The notes beneath the pieces are model-generated. The model was not told the origin of the DNA and ran no database searches. It saw only the letters and a program-made list of their open reading frames with translations. Source: Candidatus Methanorudis spinitermitis (GTDB taxonomy: Archaea; Methanobacteriota; Methanobacteria; Methanobacteriales; Methanobacteriaceae). From it: a stretch of 64,000 nucleotides of DNA. Location of the stretch: assembly GCA_031286225.1 (NCBI GenBank), contig JAITUQ010000025.1:1-64000 (forward strand), in the 5' to 3' direction. Both the position numbers and the translations under genes were made by a program. Positions 9,803 through 18,370 of the stretch are shown in pieces; the first letter of the stretch is position 1; each line of letters opens with the position of its first letter.

Positions 9803-10246
9803 ATGGATTCTAAAGGAATAGCTACAGTTGATTTTTTGTTCACATTAATTTTAACTTTGATAATTGCAATATCTACATTAAATTTAATTGGAACTAATTT
9901 AAACACTGAAAAATCTATTGAAGAAGATATAAATGGACGAATAATTCTTGAAAAATTAGCTAATTCAATTAATCAAGTAAATTCGAATTTTCCAGGAAAC
10001 ATTCAAGAAATTCATCTTTCCAACAATATTTCAAACAATAGTTATATTATTACTGTAAAATCTGGCTATATTACTTTGGAATTCAACAATAAAGAAGGAA
10101 AATCAGCTATATTTCCAATTAATTTAGTTGATTTTAATATGGAGCATGTAACTGAAATTAAACTATATTCTGGAGAAAATTACAAAATTAAAAAATCTTT
10201 AGATAAAAATAATATTAGCGTGATTCAGATTTATAGGGTTGGGTAA
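9803..10246 (+). CDS. archaeal type IV pilin-like protein, atypical class III signal peptide
   Basis: Protein of 147 residues beginning MDSKGIATVDFLFTLILTLI. The short basic leader ending in KG, then IATVDF and a long hydrophobic helix, matches the class III signal peptide layout cut by an EppA/FlaK-type prepilin peptidase after the Gly; the usual QxSxEF is replaced by IxTxDF. The remainder is a beta-rich surface domain without cysteines. The next gene (10342) is a second pilin-like protein with a canonical motif, so the two probably form one unit and may assemble together. No clear Shine-Dalgarno site precedes the ATG, so a leaderless or weakly translated message is possible. It could also be a non-pilus substrate of the same peptidase. 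Confidence 0.7.
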   Translation: MDSKGIATVDFLFTLILTLIIAISTLNLIGTNLNTEKSIEEDINGRIILEKLANSINQVNSNFPGNIQEIHLSNNISNNSYIITVKSGYITLEFNNKEGKSAIFPINLVDFNMEHVTEIKLYSGENYKIKKSLDKNNISVIQIYRVG

Positions 10247-10330
10247 AGGTAAATAGTGATTTAGATTTACAAGGTTGAGTAGAAATAAATAATATTTTAG
10301 ATTTAAAGAGTTGGAGAATTAATAATTAAT
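10222..10330. repeat. degenerate tandem repeat, three units of about 37 bp
   Basis: Units begin GATTCAGATTTATAGGGTTG (10222), GATTTAGATTTACAAGGTTG (10258) and TTTAGATTTAAAGAGTTG (about 10296). The first unit spans the last codons and stop of the upstream pilin gene; the others fill the spacer to the next pilin. It looks like tandem duplication of the 3' end of the first gene followed by decay. Confidence 0.6.
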
Positions 10331-10341
10331 GATTGATTATA

Positions 10342-10848
10342 ATGAGATTAAATACTGAAAAAAAAGGACAAATATCAATTGAATTCATACTTTTAATTGG
10401 TTTTAGCTTCCTCTTAGTTTTATCATTAGCTACACTTTTAAACAATGAAAATGAGTTGAACATAGCTATGGCATCTGCAAAAAATGGAGCTATTGAAGGT
10501 GCTAACATTGATGGAGTAGCTATTTATCCTAAAAACTCATTTGATGATTATATGTTAAATAATCAAATATTAACTTATCCTAATTCGGTAAAAATAATAA
10601 AAATAGAAAAAACAAATAATGGATATCACAATGTTTATAATAAAACATGGATTCAATTAAGGGTTTTTGCATCATCACCAGATTTAAAAAGAACTAGTGA
10701 TAGAAATTCAGCTGGAGATAGAATAAATTATTATCTTAGAAAAAGCATAGCTAATTCTTTTAAAACAGAACATTTAAACAATAATTTATATAATCCCTGT
10801 TTTTCAAAAAACTACGTTTTCACTACAGCTAATGTACAATGGGTTTAA
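10342..10848 (+). CDS. archaeal type IV pilin-like protein with canonical class III signal peptide
   Basis: Starts at ATG 10342; the frame also opens at a TTG at 10333 but neither has a strong ribosome-binding site. The 168-residue product begins MRLNTEKKGQISIEFILLIG: KKG followed by Q-x-S-x-E-F and a hydrophobic helix is the textbook archaeal prepilin (class III, DUF361-type) leader, cleaved after Gly. The helix would form the pilus core and the following domain the surface. Two cysteine-poor pilin genes in tandem, separated by 95 bases, suggest a small pilus or adhesion locus; no prepilin peptidase, PilB-type ATPase or membrane platform gene is in the window. Confidence 0.8.
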   Translation: MRLNTEKKGQISIEFILLIGFSFLLVLSLATLLNNENELNIAMASAKNGAIEGANIDGVAIYPKNSFDDYMLNNQILTYPNSVKIIKIEKTNNGYHNVYNKTWIQLRVFASSPDLKRTSDRNSAGDRINYYLRKSIANSFKTEHLNNNLYNPCFSKNYVFTTANVQWV

Positions 10849-11100
10849 AGATTTTAGGGAAGAAAGTAAGAGATTTTTTATTTTTCAAATAATTTTTTTT
10901 AATAAATGAGTTTACGTTTTTCTAATTTAAAATCGAAGACTTTTAAATTAAAAATAGTAAATTTTATAATTTTAAATAATGCTTAATAATAATTTTTTAT
11001 ATTTAAAATAAATAATATTTAATATATAAATTTAAAAATCTAGCTATTTTAATACAAATAACAAAGTTTTTCCTGATTTTTAGAAAATATGTATGTATTA

Positions 11101-11120
11101 ATATATGTTTTTACATATAT
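11101..11120. promoter_or_regulatory. perfect inverted repeat upstream of the antitoxin, candidate operator
   Basis: ATATATGT and ACATATAT form perfect 8-bp arms separated by TTTT, ending 19 bases before the antitoxin ATG. Ribbon-helix-helix antitoxins usually repress their own operon by binding such palindromes, so this is the likely autoregulatory site. AT-rich context means a chance palindrome is possible. Confidence 0.5.
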
Positions 11121-11139
11121 ATTACAAGGAGTTATTTTA

Positions 11140-11397
11140 ATGAAAACAGAAAAAGTAAGGACCACCTTATTATTAGATAAAAATTTAATTAAAGCAATAA
11201 AACAATTAGCACTTGATAGGGAAACTACACAAACTGAAGTAATAACTAGTTTTATAAAAGAAGGATTAGAAAAGCTAATAGAAACTGAAGAAAAAGAAAT
11301 ACTGGGCGATATAGAACAATCTAGAAAAGAAGTAGCTGAAGGAAAATACATATCCATTAAGAGTGGTTCACTTGAAGAACGATTTGTTGGAATATGA
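11140..11397 (+). CDS. ribbon-helix-helix antitoxin of a type II toxin-antitoxin pair
   Basis: The frame extends upstream to 11089, but AAGGAG sits nine bases before ATG 11140, which gives an 85-residue protein beginning MKTEKVRTTLLLDKNLIKAI. The short strand (VRTTLLL), two helices (NLIKAIKQLALDR, TTQTEVITSFIKEGLEKLI) and acidic C-terminal tail are the layout of an RHH (MetJ/Arc-type) antitoxin: DNA-binding N terminus, toxin-neutralising C terminus. It overlaps the toxin gene by 35 bases if the toxin uses GTG 11363, a coupling typical of such pairs. A palindrome just upstream suggests autoregulation. Confidence 0.85.
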   Translation: MKTEKVRTTLLLDKNLIKAIKQLALDRETTQTEVITSFIKEGLEKLIETEEKEILGDIEQSRKEVAEGKYISIKSGSLEERFVGI

Positions 11398-11677
11398 GCT
11401 TGTAGTACCTAAAACAATAGAAAAATATTTATTTAAACTATATAAAAAAGATAAAAAAACTTTTAATATTCTTAATAGGGAATTAATAGAAATAGCTAAC
11501 AGACCACATGATTATCCTATGTTACGAGGTAACTTCACAGGTTGTCATAAAGCAAGAAAGAGCAATCACAGGATAATATTTGAAATAAATGAAAAGGAAA
11601 AAAAAATTATCATATTAAGGGTTGGAAAAAGGAGTAGTGCTTATAAATTTTTAGCACTATTTGAAATTAGTGAATAA
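11363..11677 (+). CDS. RelE/ParE-family toxin
   Basis: Product of up to 104 residues. It has the RelE/ParE fold order: an N-terminal strand and helices (YELVVPKTIEKYLFKLYKK), then RGNFTGCHKARKSNHRIIFE and a terminal strand IIILRVGKRSSAYK. The basic KARKSNHR patch and the late Arg of GKRSSAY correspond to the catalytic/substrate region of RelE-type mRNA interferases; ParE members instead act on gyrase, and the sequence alone does not settle which. Start is uncertain: GTG 11363 inside the antitoxin gene, or TTG 11384/11387 (LLEYELVV), which would match usual toxin N termini and reduce the overlap to about 10-14 bases. Confidence 0.85.
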   Translation: MVHLKNDLLEYELVVPKTIEKYLFKLYKKDKKTFNILNRELIEIANRPHDYPMLRGNFTGCHKARKSNHRIIFEINEKEKKIIILRVGKRSSAYKFLALFEISE

Positions 11678-11953
11678 AATAAAATTAATGGTTAAAAATC
11701 TTTATTGATCAGTATTCTAAATTAACTATGACTTTAATCATTATTTTTAGTTAAATAATATAATAAAAAAATTAAAATAGTCTAAAACAATTTATAAAAA
11801 AATTATAACTTTTTTTATAAAGAAGATTAGTATAAAAAAGATAATAAAGAGTTTTTTTAAAAAATTAATTTTAATAAAATGAGAAAAAATGAATATTAAA
11901 AAGATAAAAAAAGAATATTATAAAAATAAAAATAATATTATTAAATTTTTTCT

Positions 11954-13204
11954 CTAATATCCTGTTGCAGTTTTTAAATTAGCTGTACTAGGGGTTTTAC
12001 CAATTTTCACATTATAAGTTATAGCTACACCTGAAAAAGTATACCTTTTTTTCATATATGATGTAAGTGAACTTATAGCTACTTTTTGACTTTTTTTGTT
12101 ATCATAAACAGTAACTTTTTTACTGGAAACCTTTGAAACAGTTATATAACGCCATTTACTATCTTTAAGATTTTTAATTCGTAATATAGCTTTGCCTTTG
12201 GTCAATGCTGAATTTAATGTATTAACTTTGACATTTTTCCTAGCTATATATTTTGTAGAAACATCTTTGTTTAGAACAGTTTTAATAGCATTAGTACTTA
12301 AAATAATGTTGTTTCCTCGGAATTTACTTGCACCTAAATTGTTTGCTGCAATTTCTGCAGCTATAAGTTTAGAAGCGATTGTTCCTTTATTAACTTTTGT
12401 ATAAACCTTTGATAAAGCGTTTACTGCAGAACTTGTAACTTTATTTGATGCAATATTATTTACAAATTTAATAATCTTAGATGTACTTGTAGTACCTATT
12501 TGACTTGATTTAATTTGACCTTTAGCTATACCTTGCTTAACTTGGCTAGTATAAGAAGGACTTTTTACAAGTTTTCCTGAACTTAATACATAAGCATCTT
12601 TTCCATCCCAAATTCCCACTGGATTTTTACCTTTATAGATTACACCTTTTTCTAAAGATAATGTATTGGAATTTCCAGCACCATTTCCAGGATTGCTTCC
12701 CCCCGGATTGCTCCCCCCTGGGTTATTTCCTCCAGGATTATTTCCCCCGGGGTTGCTTCCTCCAGGATTATTTCCCCCTGGGTTGCTTCCCCCTGGGTTA
12801 TTTCCTCCAGGAGAATAGGTATCTATGTATGTTATTGTATGAGTAGCAGAAATACCTCCCGCTACTGCCTTATAAGTATTAGTACATGGTCCTAGAACTA
12901 GAGGATTAATATAAACTATACCTGTATTTTTAGTATTTTGTACACCCAAAGAACCACCATTCATGAAAATTTCAACATCTACATTCTGTGCAGGGCTACC
13001 TGAATCATATACATTTATTATAATTTGAGTTGTATAAGTAGTTGAAGATGCACTACTATCAATATACACCTGAGAGGGGGTGTTTGGATTAAATTGCACT
13101 GTAATAGCTGCAGAGACACTTGAAATTGTCATAGCTAAAATAGCTATTGTAATAAGTGCTAATAAGATTTTTTTATTTTTCAAATTAAACTTTAAAATTG
13201 TCAT
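11954..13204 (-). CDS. secreted protein with PGGN linker and degenerate C39-peptidase-like domain
   Basis: The 416-residue protein has a signal peptide (KKILLALITIAILAMTISSVSA), a beta-rich domain (about 34-130), a flexible linker of PGGNN/PGGSN repeats (about 133-175, encoded by 15-bp DNA repeats), and a C-terminal domain (about 190-410). The last part resembles the papain-like C39 domain of Methanobacteriales surface proteins: a helix where the catalytic Cys is expected (NNIILSTNAIKTVLNKD), then LTKGKAILRI, WRYITVSKVSSKKVTVYDN and a final SLTSYMKKRYTFSGVAI. The usual CGP(A/T) motif and the HYV histidine are absent (no Cys at all in this domain, WRYITV in place of the His), so it is probably a non-catalytic, binding version. 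ATG 13204 follows GGATAAC. It stands alone, with large spacers on both sides. Confidence 0.65.
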   Translation of the reverse strand: MTILKFNLKNKKILLALITIAILAMTISSVSAAITVQFNPNTPSQVYIDSSASSTTYTTQIIINVYDSGSPAQNVDVEIFMNGGSLGVQNTKNTGIVYINPLVLGPCTNTYKAVAGGISATHTITYIDTYSPGGNNPGGSNPGGNNPGGSNPGGNNPGGNNPGGSNPGGSNPGNGAGNSNTLSLEKGVIYKGKNPVGIWDGKDAYVLSSGKLVKSPSYTSQVKQGIAKGQIKSSQIGTTSTSKIIKFVNNIASNKVTSSAVNALSKVYTKVNKGTIASKLIAAEIAANNLGASKFRGNNIILSTNAIKTVLNKDVSTKYIARKNVKVNTLNSALTKGKAILRIKNLKDSKWRYITVSKVSSKKVTVYDNKKSQKVAISSLTSYMKKRYTFSGVAITYNVKIGKTPSTANLKTATGY

Positions 13205-13602
13205 GTTATCCTTTATTGTTTTTTAAGAAAAAAGAACAATCAAATAAAGAACATTTAATAGCTTTAATAGCTTCATTAAAAAAATTGAACTTTATTTCTC
13301 ATTTTATGAGGTATTAATTACTAAAAATTAATGAAAAAGAATATTTTTTCACTTTATAAAAAAACTTGTTTTTTCAAGTTAGAAAATCTTTGTTTTTCTA
13401 CATTTTAAAAATTAGTATTAATAAAAACCCCATTTTTTAAAATGATAAATTAATAATTGAAAATTTTCTTGAATTTAAGAAAATTTCTTTAACTTTATTA
13501 AAACCCACTATACAAAGTATTACTGATTTAGGTTCAATAAATTTTTATCATTAGGGTTTAGACTTTACATTTTTTTATATAAATAGTTTACTATAACAAA
13601 AA

Positions 13603-13734
13603 TTATCCATAATATCTTTCAATATCTTCGATATAATCAAGAAAAAAACTAGGAATTTGAGGCATTTCAGTAACTAAAATACTATTTATATATGGATATT
13701 TTTCATTAGCTATTATATTATTACTAGAGGATAT
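13603..13734 (-). pseudogene. C-terminal remnant of an unidentified gene
   Basis: A 44-codon minus-strand frame ends at TAA (13603-13605) and encodes NEKYPYINSILVTEMPQIPS followed by FFLDYIEDIERYYG. Composition is protein-like rather than the Lys/Asn/Ile noise expected from the spacer, yet there is no start codon or ribosome-binding site and an in-frame stop lies just upstream. It may be the tail of a deleted gene; chance cannot be excluded. Confidence 0.25.
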
Positions 13735-14074
13735 TCATTTTGCTATATATTATATAATCAATAGGTGATATCTATTTTACTAAGTATTATATTTTTATTG
13801 GATGATATTCATTTTTCTAGATATTATGAAATTAATAGATGATATCTATTTTATTATGTAATATATAACTCCTTGATGATAACAAATTATTTGATAAAAA
13901 ATATTTAAATTATATTATTATTAAATGAGATTTATTATTTTCTTAAGAATTTAGCTATTTATAAATAAGTTTTCATATTAATAATTTTAATAGACAATAT
14001 TAATAAAATAATGATTTTTAAGATTATAAAATTTTTTTTATTGATTTTTAAAGATTTTTTCATGATTTAAAAAA

Positions 14075-14150
14075 TTATAATTAATCATTAATTATAAGAA
14101 TTTTATTCATATGCATGGTTTTGAAGATTATAATTAATCATTAATTATAA
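14075..14150. repeat. two identical 23-bp palindromes
   Basis: Each copy consists of TTATAATTAAT, a central C, and ATTAATTATAA, a perfect 11+1+11 palindrome. Copies lie at 14075-14097 and 14128-14150, start-to-start distance 53 bp (about five helical turns). Such spacing on one DNA face suits a dimeric or tetrameric binding protein. No function is known to me. Confidence 0.75.
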
Positions 14151-14354
14151 AATTTATAAAGGATTATTTAACATGAACCTTAGATTTTTTTATCTTAAAA
14201 TAAAAGGAATTGTAAGACAATAGCTAATTCATTAGTTTTTAATCTTTTAGATGTATTATTATTAGTTGATTATTTTGATATAATATTTTTTTTTTAGGTT
14301 TTGATTTTTTTTATATACAATTTTTCTGATTTTGATTTTAAAATTTAGTATTCT

Positions 14355-15380
14355 TCAGATGTAATATAAAAGATCTTTATATTGGATGAATTGTGCAAGG
14401 GTGTGGTTACCTAAGATATTTGGCATCACAACAGCTATTATAATTCCAATAATTCCAAAACAAATTCCAATTCCCCAAATAATTCTAACAGCTTCTTTTT
14501 CACTTATTGGTTTTTTTAAAACTAGTCTAATCAGTGATTTGAACCCTTTATCGGGGATTATAAGTTTTTCTTCATCATTAATTTGTGTTGGTGTGTGCTC
14601 GTGCCTTTCCATAACTCCTGCACTGTAGAATTTCATAGCTGCATCAATGATATTAGGAATTAAGATGATAAGTGCAATAAGTTTCACCCTTCCAATAAAA
14701 GCTACTGCAGCTATTGTAGCACCAATAATCAATGTTCCAGTGTCTCCTGGAAATACAGAAGAAGGATACTTGTTATATAATAAAAATGCGACTAAAGCTC
14801 CTAACATACTCATACTAATAATAGCTACATCATATTTTCCAAGAATTATACAGGAAATTGTAAGTGATGTCATAGCTATAACACCAAGACCAGATTCAAT
14901 TCCATTTAATCCTGCTAACATATTAGTTAAATTAGCTGTAATTGATAAAGCTATTGGAATTGCAATAAGGTAAAATAATCCTACACCTGGTGGAGCAACC
15001 CATATTAATGGGATTCCAGCTAAAAACAATAATATGAATTTTTCTTTTGAGGATAAAGTTAATAAATCATCAACTATTCCTATAATCCCAACTAATAATA
15101 TTACAAGAAGAACGATAGTTAATTGAAAGGTTAATGTTGGGTGTAGATATATTCCTGTAAATATTCCAATTATGAATCCAAATAATATTCCAATTCCACC
15201 CATTTCAGCTACTAGTGGTTTGGAAGTTTTATGAATATCTTTTCCAACAATATTTGCTTTTTTTAGTTTTTGTATCAATTTTGGCATAGTTAATATTGTT
15301 ATACCAAATGCCAAAATTCCACAAATAGCTGAAATCAAGAATATAGTTAAATCAGGGCTTATTGAGAATAATGAGTTCAA
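14355..15380 (-). CDS. GT4-family polyprenyl-phosphate phosphosugar transferase (MraY/AglH/WecA-like)
   Basis: Integral membrane enzyme of 341 residues with about ten hydrophobic helices, which transfers a sugar-1-phosphate (probably N-acetyl sugar) from a UDP donor to a polyprenyl phosphate. Family motifs: KPLVAEMGGIGIL (first loop), GIVDDLLTLSSKEKF (DDxxx catalytic Asp pair), NLTNMLAGLNGIESGLG (nucleotide/sugar region) and the FPGDTG loop with catalytic Asp. This is the first membrane step of pseudomurein or N-glycan assembly; which of the two is not decidable from sequence. TTG at 15380 is used as start: it stands five bases after AAGGTG. The polyprenyl carrier would come from the uppS product at 38699. 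Confidence 0.88.
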   Translation of the reverse strand: MNSLFSISPDLTIFLISAICGILAFGITILTMPKLIQKLKKANIVGKDIHKTSKPLVAEMGGIGILFGFIIGIFTGIYLHPTLTFQLTIVLLVILLVGIIGIVDDLLTLSSKEKFILLFLAGIPLIWVAPPGVGLFYLIAIPIALSITANLTNMLAGLNGIESGLGVIAMTSLTISCIILGKYDVAIISMSMLGALVAFLLYNKYPSSVFPGDTGTLIIGATIAAVAFIGRVKLIALIILIPNIIDAAMKFYSAGVMERHEHTPTQINDEEKLIIPDKGFKSLIRLVLKKPISEKEAVRIIWGIGICFGIIGIIIAVVMPNILGNHTLAQFIQYKDLLYYI

Positions 15381-15661
15381 TGTTTCACCTTTAAATAAAA
15401 TAGCTGTTATTTAATAATAGATTTTTGATTATATTTTTTTTACAATATTGAATATTTTTTTTTTAATTTTATTTTTTTGTAATGATTATTTATGATATTT
15501 TTTTTATTAATTATGGATTTTTTTTTAATTTTAATTTTATTTTTTTTTAAAAATTTTTATTGTTTTATATTATTTTTTTGGTAATAACTTTTTTTTTAAT
15601 TTTAATTTTTAAAATAGTTGATAATTATATGTTAATAAAAAAATTATTATTTATCAAATGC
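15381..15661. other. T-rich spacer with short-unit repeats
   Basis: Nearly pure A/T, with repeated strings of the form TTTTTTAATTTTAATTTT around 15520-15610. It holds the promoter of the TTG-started GT4 gene and the 3' side of the next gene. No coding signal. Confidence 0.4.
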
Positions 15662-16219
15662 TTATTGTTCATTTATTATATCATAAACAGTTCTAAGAGG
15701 AATATTTTTATTTTTAGATATTTTTTGCACTGGTACACCGTCATTAGCTAATTTTTTCACTTCGTTTCTAATTTTATAGCCATATTTTCTTCGTTTTCCT
15801 CTTTTCAACTTGATTTGATCATCTTTATTTTTATTTTTTAGATAGTATACACTTTGAACAGATATATCTAATTTTTTAGCTATGTCTTGGGGAAAAATCC
15901 CTTCTTTTATTAAATTAACAACATTTATTCTATCTTTTTCTGAATATTTATTAGGCTTTCCCCAATTATATTTAATTTTAACATTTATTCCAAGTTTTTC
16001 TAAAACTTCTAAATATTTTTTTGAAATTCTATTATAGATACTTTTAGGACAAGTAACAATTTTTAAATTTGGATATTCATCAATCAATTCCATAATTTTT
16101 TTTGAACTTAATCCTGTAGATATATGAATTTCTTCAGTAGAATTTTCTTTTTTATCTTCTAATTCATATTCAAAATCTTCATTGGGGCTGGAACCATTAT
16201 CGATGTTGTTGAAATTCAT
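15662..16219 (-). CDS. double helix-turn-helix protein, probable regulator
   Basis: Protein of 185 residues in three parts. Residues about 30-80 form an alpha/beta segment (IHISTGLSSKKIMELIDEYP, LKIVTCPKSIYNRISKKYLE) that may sense or dimerise. A first helix-turn-helix follows (KYSEKDRINVVNLIKEGIFP then QDIAKKLDISVQSVYYLKNK), then a basic linker KLKRGKRRKYG, and a second helix-turn-helix (VKKLANDGVPVQKISKNKNI, PLRTVYDIINE). Resolvase/transposase-type helix-turn-helix pairs look like this, but no catalytic domain is present, so a transcription regulator is more likely. It could also be a domesticated transposase DNA-binding part. Start ATG 16219 has only a weak ribosome-binding site. Confidence 0.65.
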   Translation of the reverse strand: MNFNNIDNGSSPNEDFEYELEDKKENSTEEIHISTGLSSKKIMELIDEYPNLKIVTCPKSIYNRISKKYLEVLEKLGINVKIKYNWGKPNKYSEKDRINVVNLIKEGIFPQDIAKKLDISVQSVYYLKNKNKDDQIKLKRGKRRKYGYKIRNEVKKLANDGVPVQKISKNKNIPLRTVYDIINEQ

Positions 16220-16509
16220 TTTATCATTTTTAACTTGTTTAATCTTCGAATCATTAAATAGCTACTAATTATTAAATTATTATTTATTAATTCTACTTAA
16301 TGAAAATAAATTATATTCTATTATAATTAAAATTTAAAATTATATTAAATAATATATGTTCTATTATAATTGATGTTTAAAATTATATTAAATTAATTAT
16401 AATTCAAATAATTAGAAATTATAATATTCAAGTCATTAAAAAACAATGATATTCCAATCATTAAAATAATAATTATATTCAAATAATGTAATGCATTTAT
16501 TATTTTTAA

Positions 16510-18078
16510 TCATTTTTTAATCATTTCAAGAAATTTTTCTGATTTTTTACTTTTTGGTTTTTTAATATTTTTAATATTTTTGATTTCATTATGAATAGCA
16601 ATTTTACTAATATTAAAAGCATTAGCTACTTCTTCAATAGATATATCTGAATGTGAATATATTAAAGCAGCTCCTAATGCAACATAATCAATTTTTATAT
16701 TTGATCCTTTGATTTTTCTTTCTAAATTGAATTTTTCACTTAAAATCAAATCCATATTTTTTAAAGATAACATTTGCTCATTTTCATGTTTTTTCAATAT
16801 ATTAACAATTTTTTTATCAAGATATTGGAAGCTTTTTCGCTGTTTCATATCAATATCTGATCTTAGATAAGGGAAAGGACTACCATATCTCTTTCTTCTA
16901 TCATTTGAAGTGGTTAAATAGAATTTAAAAATATCCCATAAAATTAATGTTGGAGCTATTAGTGAAAATATCTTTCTTTCAATGATTTCTATAGCTATTT
17001 TGTCCTTTTTTAAATCTTTATCTAAATTCCCATATTTATCCATTAATTTAAGTTCTTTAAGACTTTTTTCACATTCATTATTTCTCCATTTTTCTAAAAA
17101 ATCTTCATCCTCAATGAATTTTGGGGTTTGCAGCTTTATTTCATCTAATATCTTTTGATATTGATTCCATTTATCTAGATTTTTGAGATTTTCTTTCAAT
17201 AAGTTATTTTTACTTTTTTCAATAATATTTTCGGAGTATTTCACATACCCAATAGCTAATGCAGTACGAGCATGTTTGTCATTGATTATGGTAGGTTTAA
17301 TCCTGTGGAACTGTAAAAGCTCAATTCTAACATTTTTTCCATAATGTTTTCTTATTTCTTCTTCATAGCTATTAGTATACTCGGAATCTAGGGAAACTCT
17401 TTTTCTAACCCATCTGGTTTTTTCTTTGACTTTTATAACCACTGAAACAGTTTTAACAGACCCAATTTTTTCCTGCTTTAATATATTTGAGACTTTTTTA
17501 AAAGAATTTCTTCCTCCTTTACTAAGCTGGGATATTAAAACCATGTAATTTCCAGAAAGAGGTAAATGTGGAATTATTTCTAATCTCCATACTCCTCTTT
17601 TGTTTAGTTTTAAATCAAATTTAGATGACCCACATGAACATTTTTCTCCTATTTCTTTAAAAACCGATGCTTTATATGTTTTTAAACAAGATTTACATTT
17701 AATAAGTCCATATTCTTCTAAATTTCCAATAGCTATTTTATGAGCATCAATAGCTGATTTCACCCTATCTAAAATGTTTTTTTTAGCTGTTGCATTGGTT
17801 CTAAAGTATTGGCTATGTCTTCTCACCTCAGATATTTCTTCAAATGCAATGGTCCCTGTTACATTTGAACCATACTTACTTAAAGAACGATATGGAGCAG
17901 TGTAACCTTTAATGTCCATACTTTCTTTTATTTCATGTAATTTGTCTAAATGTTCTGCAAACCTAAAGTAAGCTGATTTGAAACCTTCAAGCTCAGACAT
18001 CTCTTTGATATCGATGGTTTCATTCTGTATTTTATTCAAATATTTTTCAGTTTTACTTATAAGCATGGATTCATCCAT
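16510..18078 (-). CDS. DUF530 family protein with zinc ribbon and TFIIB-like C-terminal helix-turn-helix
   Basis: Large (522 residues) methanogen protein that I assign to DUF530. A helical N-terminal part (1-120) is followed by a zinc-ribbon-like set, CKSC at 128-131 and CSC at 147-149, then a conserved core (PHLPLSGNYMVLISQLSKGG, GSVKTVSVVIKVKEKTRW, HYGKNVRIELLQFHRIKPTI, NDKHARTALAIGYVKYSEN). The last 60 residues (ALGAALIYSHSDISIEEVAN, AFNISKIAIHNEIKNIK) resemble the second half of a TFIIB cyclin repeat with its helix-turn-helix. This suggests nucleic-acid binding, which is inference. ATG 18078 follows GGTGAGTTA. Promoter is likely in the 290-base spacer upstream, shared with no divergent gene. 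Confidence 0.65.
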   Translation of the reverse strand: MDESMLISKTEKYLNKIQNETIDIKEMSELEGFKSAYFRFAEHLDKLHEIKESMDIKGYTAPYRSLSKYGSNVTGTIAFEEISEVRRHSQYFRTNATAKKNILDRVKSAIDAHKIAIGNLEEYGLIKCKSCLKTYKASVFKEIGEKCSCGSSKFDLKLNKRGVWRLEIIPHLPLSGNYMVLISQLSKGGRNSFKKVSNILKQEKIGSVKTVSVVIKVKEKTRWVRKRVSLDSEYTNSYEEEIRKHYGKNVRIELLQFHRIKPTIINDKHARTALAIGYVKYSENIIEKSKNNLLKENLKNLDKWNQYQKILDEIKLQTPKFIEDEDFLEKWRNNECEKSLKELKLMDKYGNLDKDLKKDKIAIEIIERKIFSLIAPTLILWDIFKFYLTTSNDRRKRYGSPFPYLRSDIDMKQRKSFQYLDKKIVNILKKHENEQMLSLKNMDLILSEKFNLERKIKGSNIKIDYVALGAALIYSHSDISIEEVANAFNISKIAIHNEIKNIKNIKKPKSKKSEKFLEMIKK

Positions 18079-18370
18079 TAACTCACCGTGAGGACTTTTA
18101 CATCTTTAAAGACAACGCCAATCTTTATGATGTTATTAGTAAGCTATTTAGCTATATTAATTTTTTATAGCTATTATTTCGTGAATTTAAGCTTTTTAAA
18201 TATTTTTAAAGTTTTTATTGTATTTTGTTTTTTAAATAATTTTTTTATAAATATTTTAATCATTTTTAAAATTTTAATTTTTTTTTTAAATAATTTTTTA
18301 TTTTTTTATTTTTTTTTTAAACCACTTTAAAATTTTTAATTATATTCCAATGATTTTTTAATTTGAATGC

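Larger units (their letters stand above)
13205..14354. other. 1.15-kb AT-rich desert with gene remnant and palindromes
   Basis: No intact gene is supported. Visible content: the promoter region of the secreted C39-like protein at its left; a 44-codon minus-strand open fragment at 13603-13734; degenerate repeats of GATGATATCTATTTTA type with ATTATAT runs between about 13725 and 13870; and two identical 23-bp palindromes at 14075-14097 and 14128-14150. This looks like a site of past insertion and decay. Confidence 0.5.

Noticed and set aside
10849-11088. Spacer before the toxin-antitoxin pair considered for a tRNA or attachment site
   Set aside because: No cloverleaf, GGTTCGA-type arm or duplicated flanks could be seen.
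12661-12846. Plus-strand ORF rich in Cys/Phe/Pro opposite the PGGN linker
   Set aside because: It is the antisense reading of the 15-bp repeats coding the PGGN linker of the secreted protein on the minus strand; no ribosome-binding site.
15560-15751. Plus-strand hydrophobic ORF overlapping the end of the helix-turn-helix gene
   Set aside because: Product of T-rich spacer plus antisense of a supported gene; no ribosome-binding site.
18088-18330. Plus-strand ORF rich in Phe/Leu/Ile upstream of DUF530
   Set aside because: Encoded by T runs in a spacer; low-complexity Phe-rich product with no Shine-Dalgarno site.
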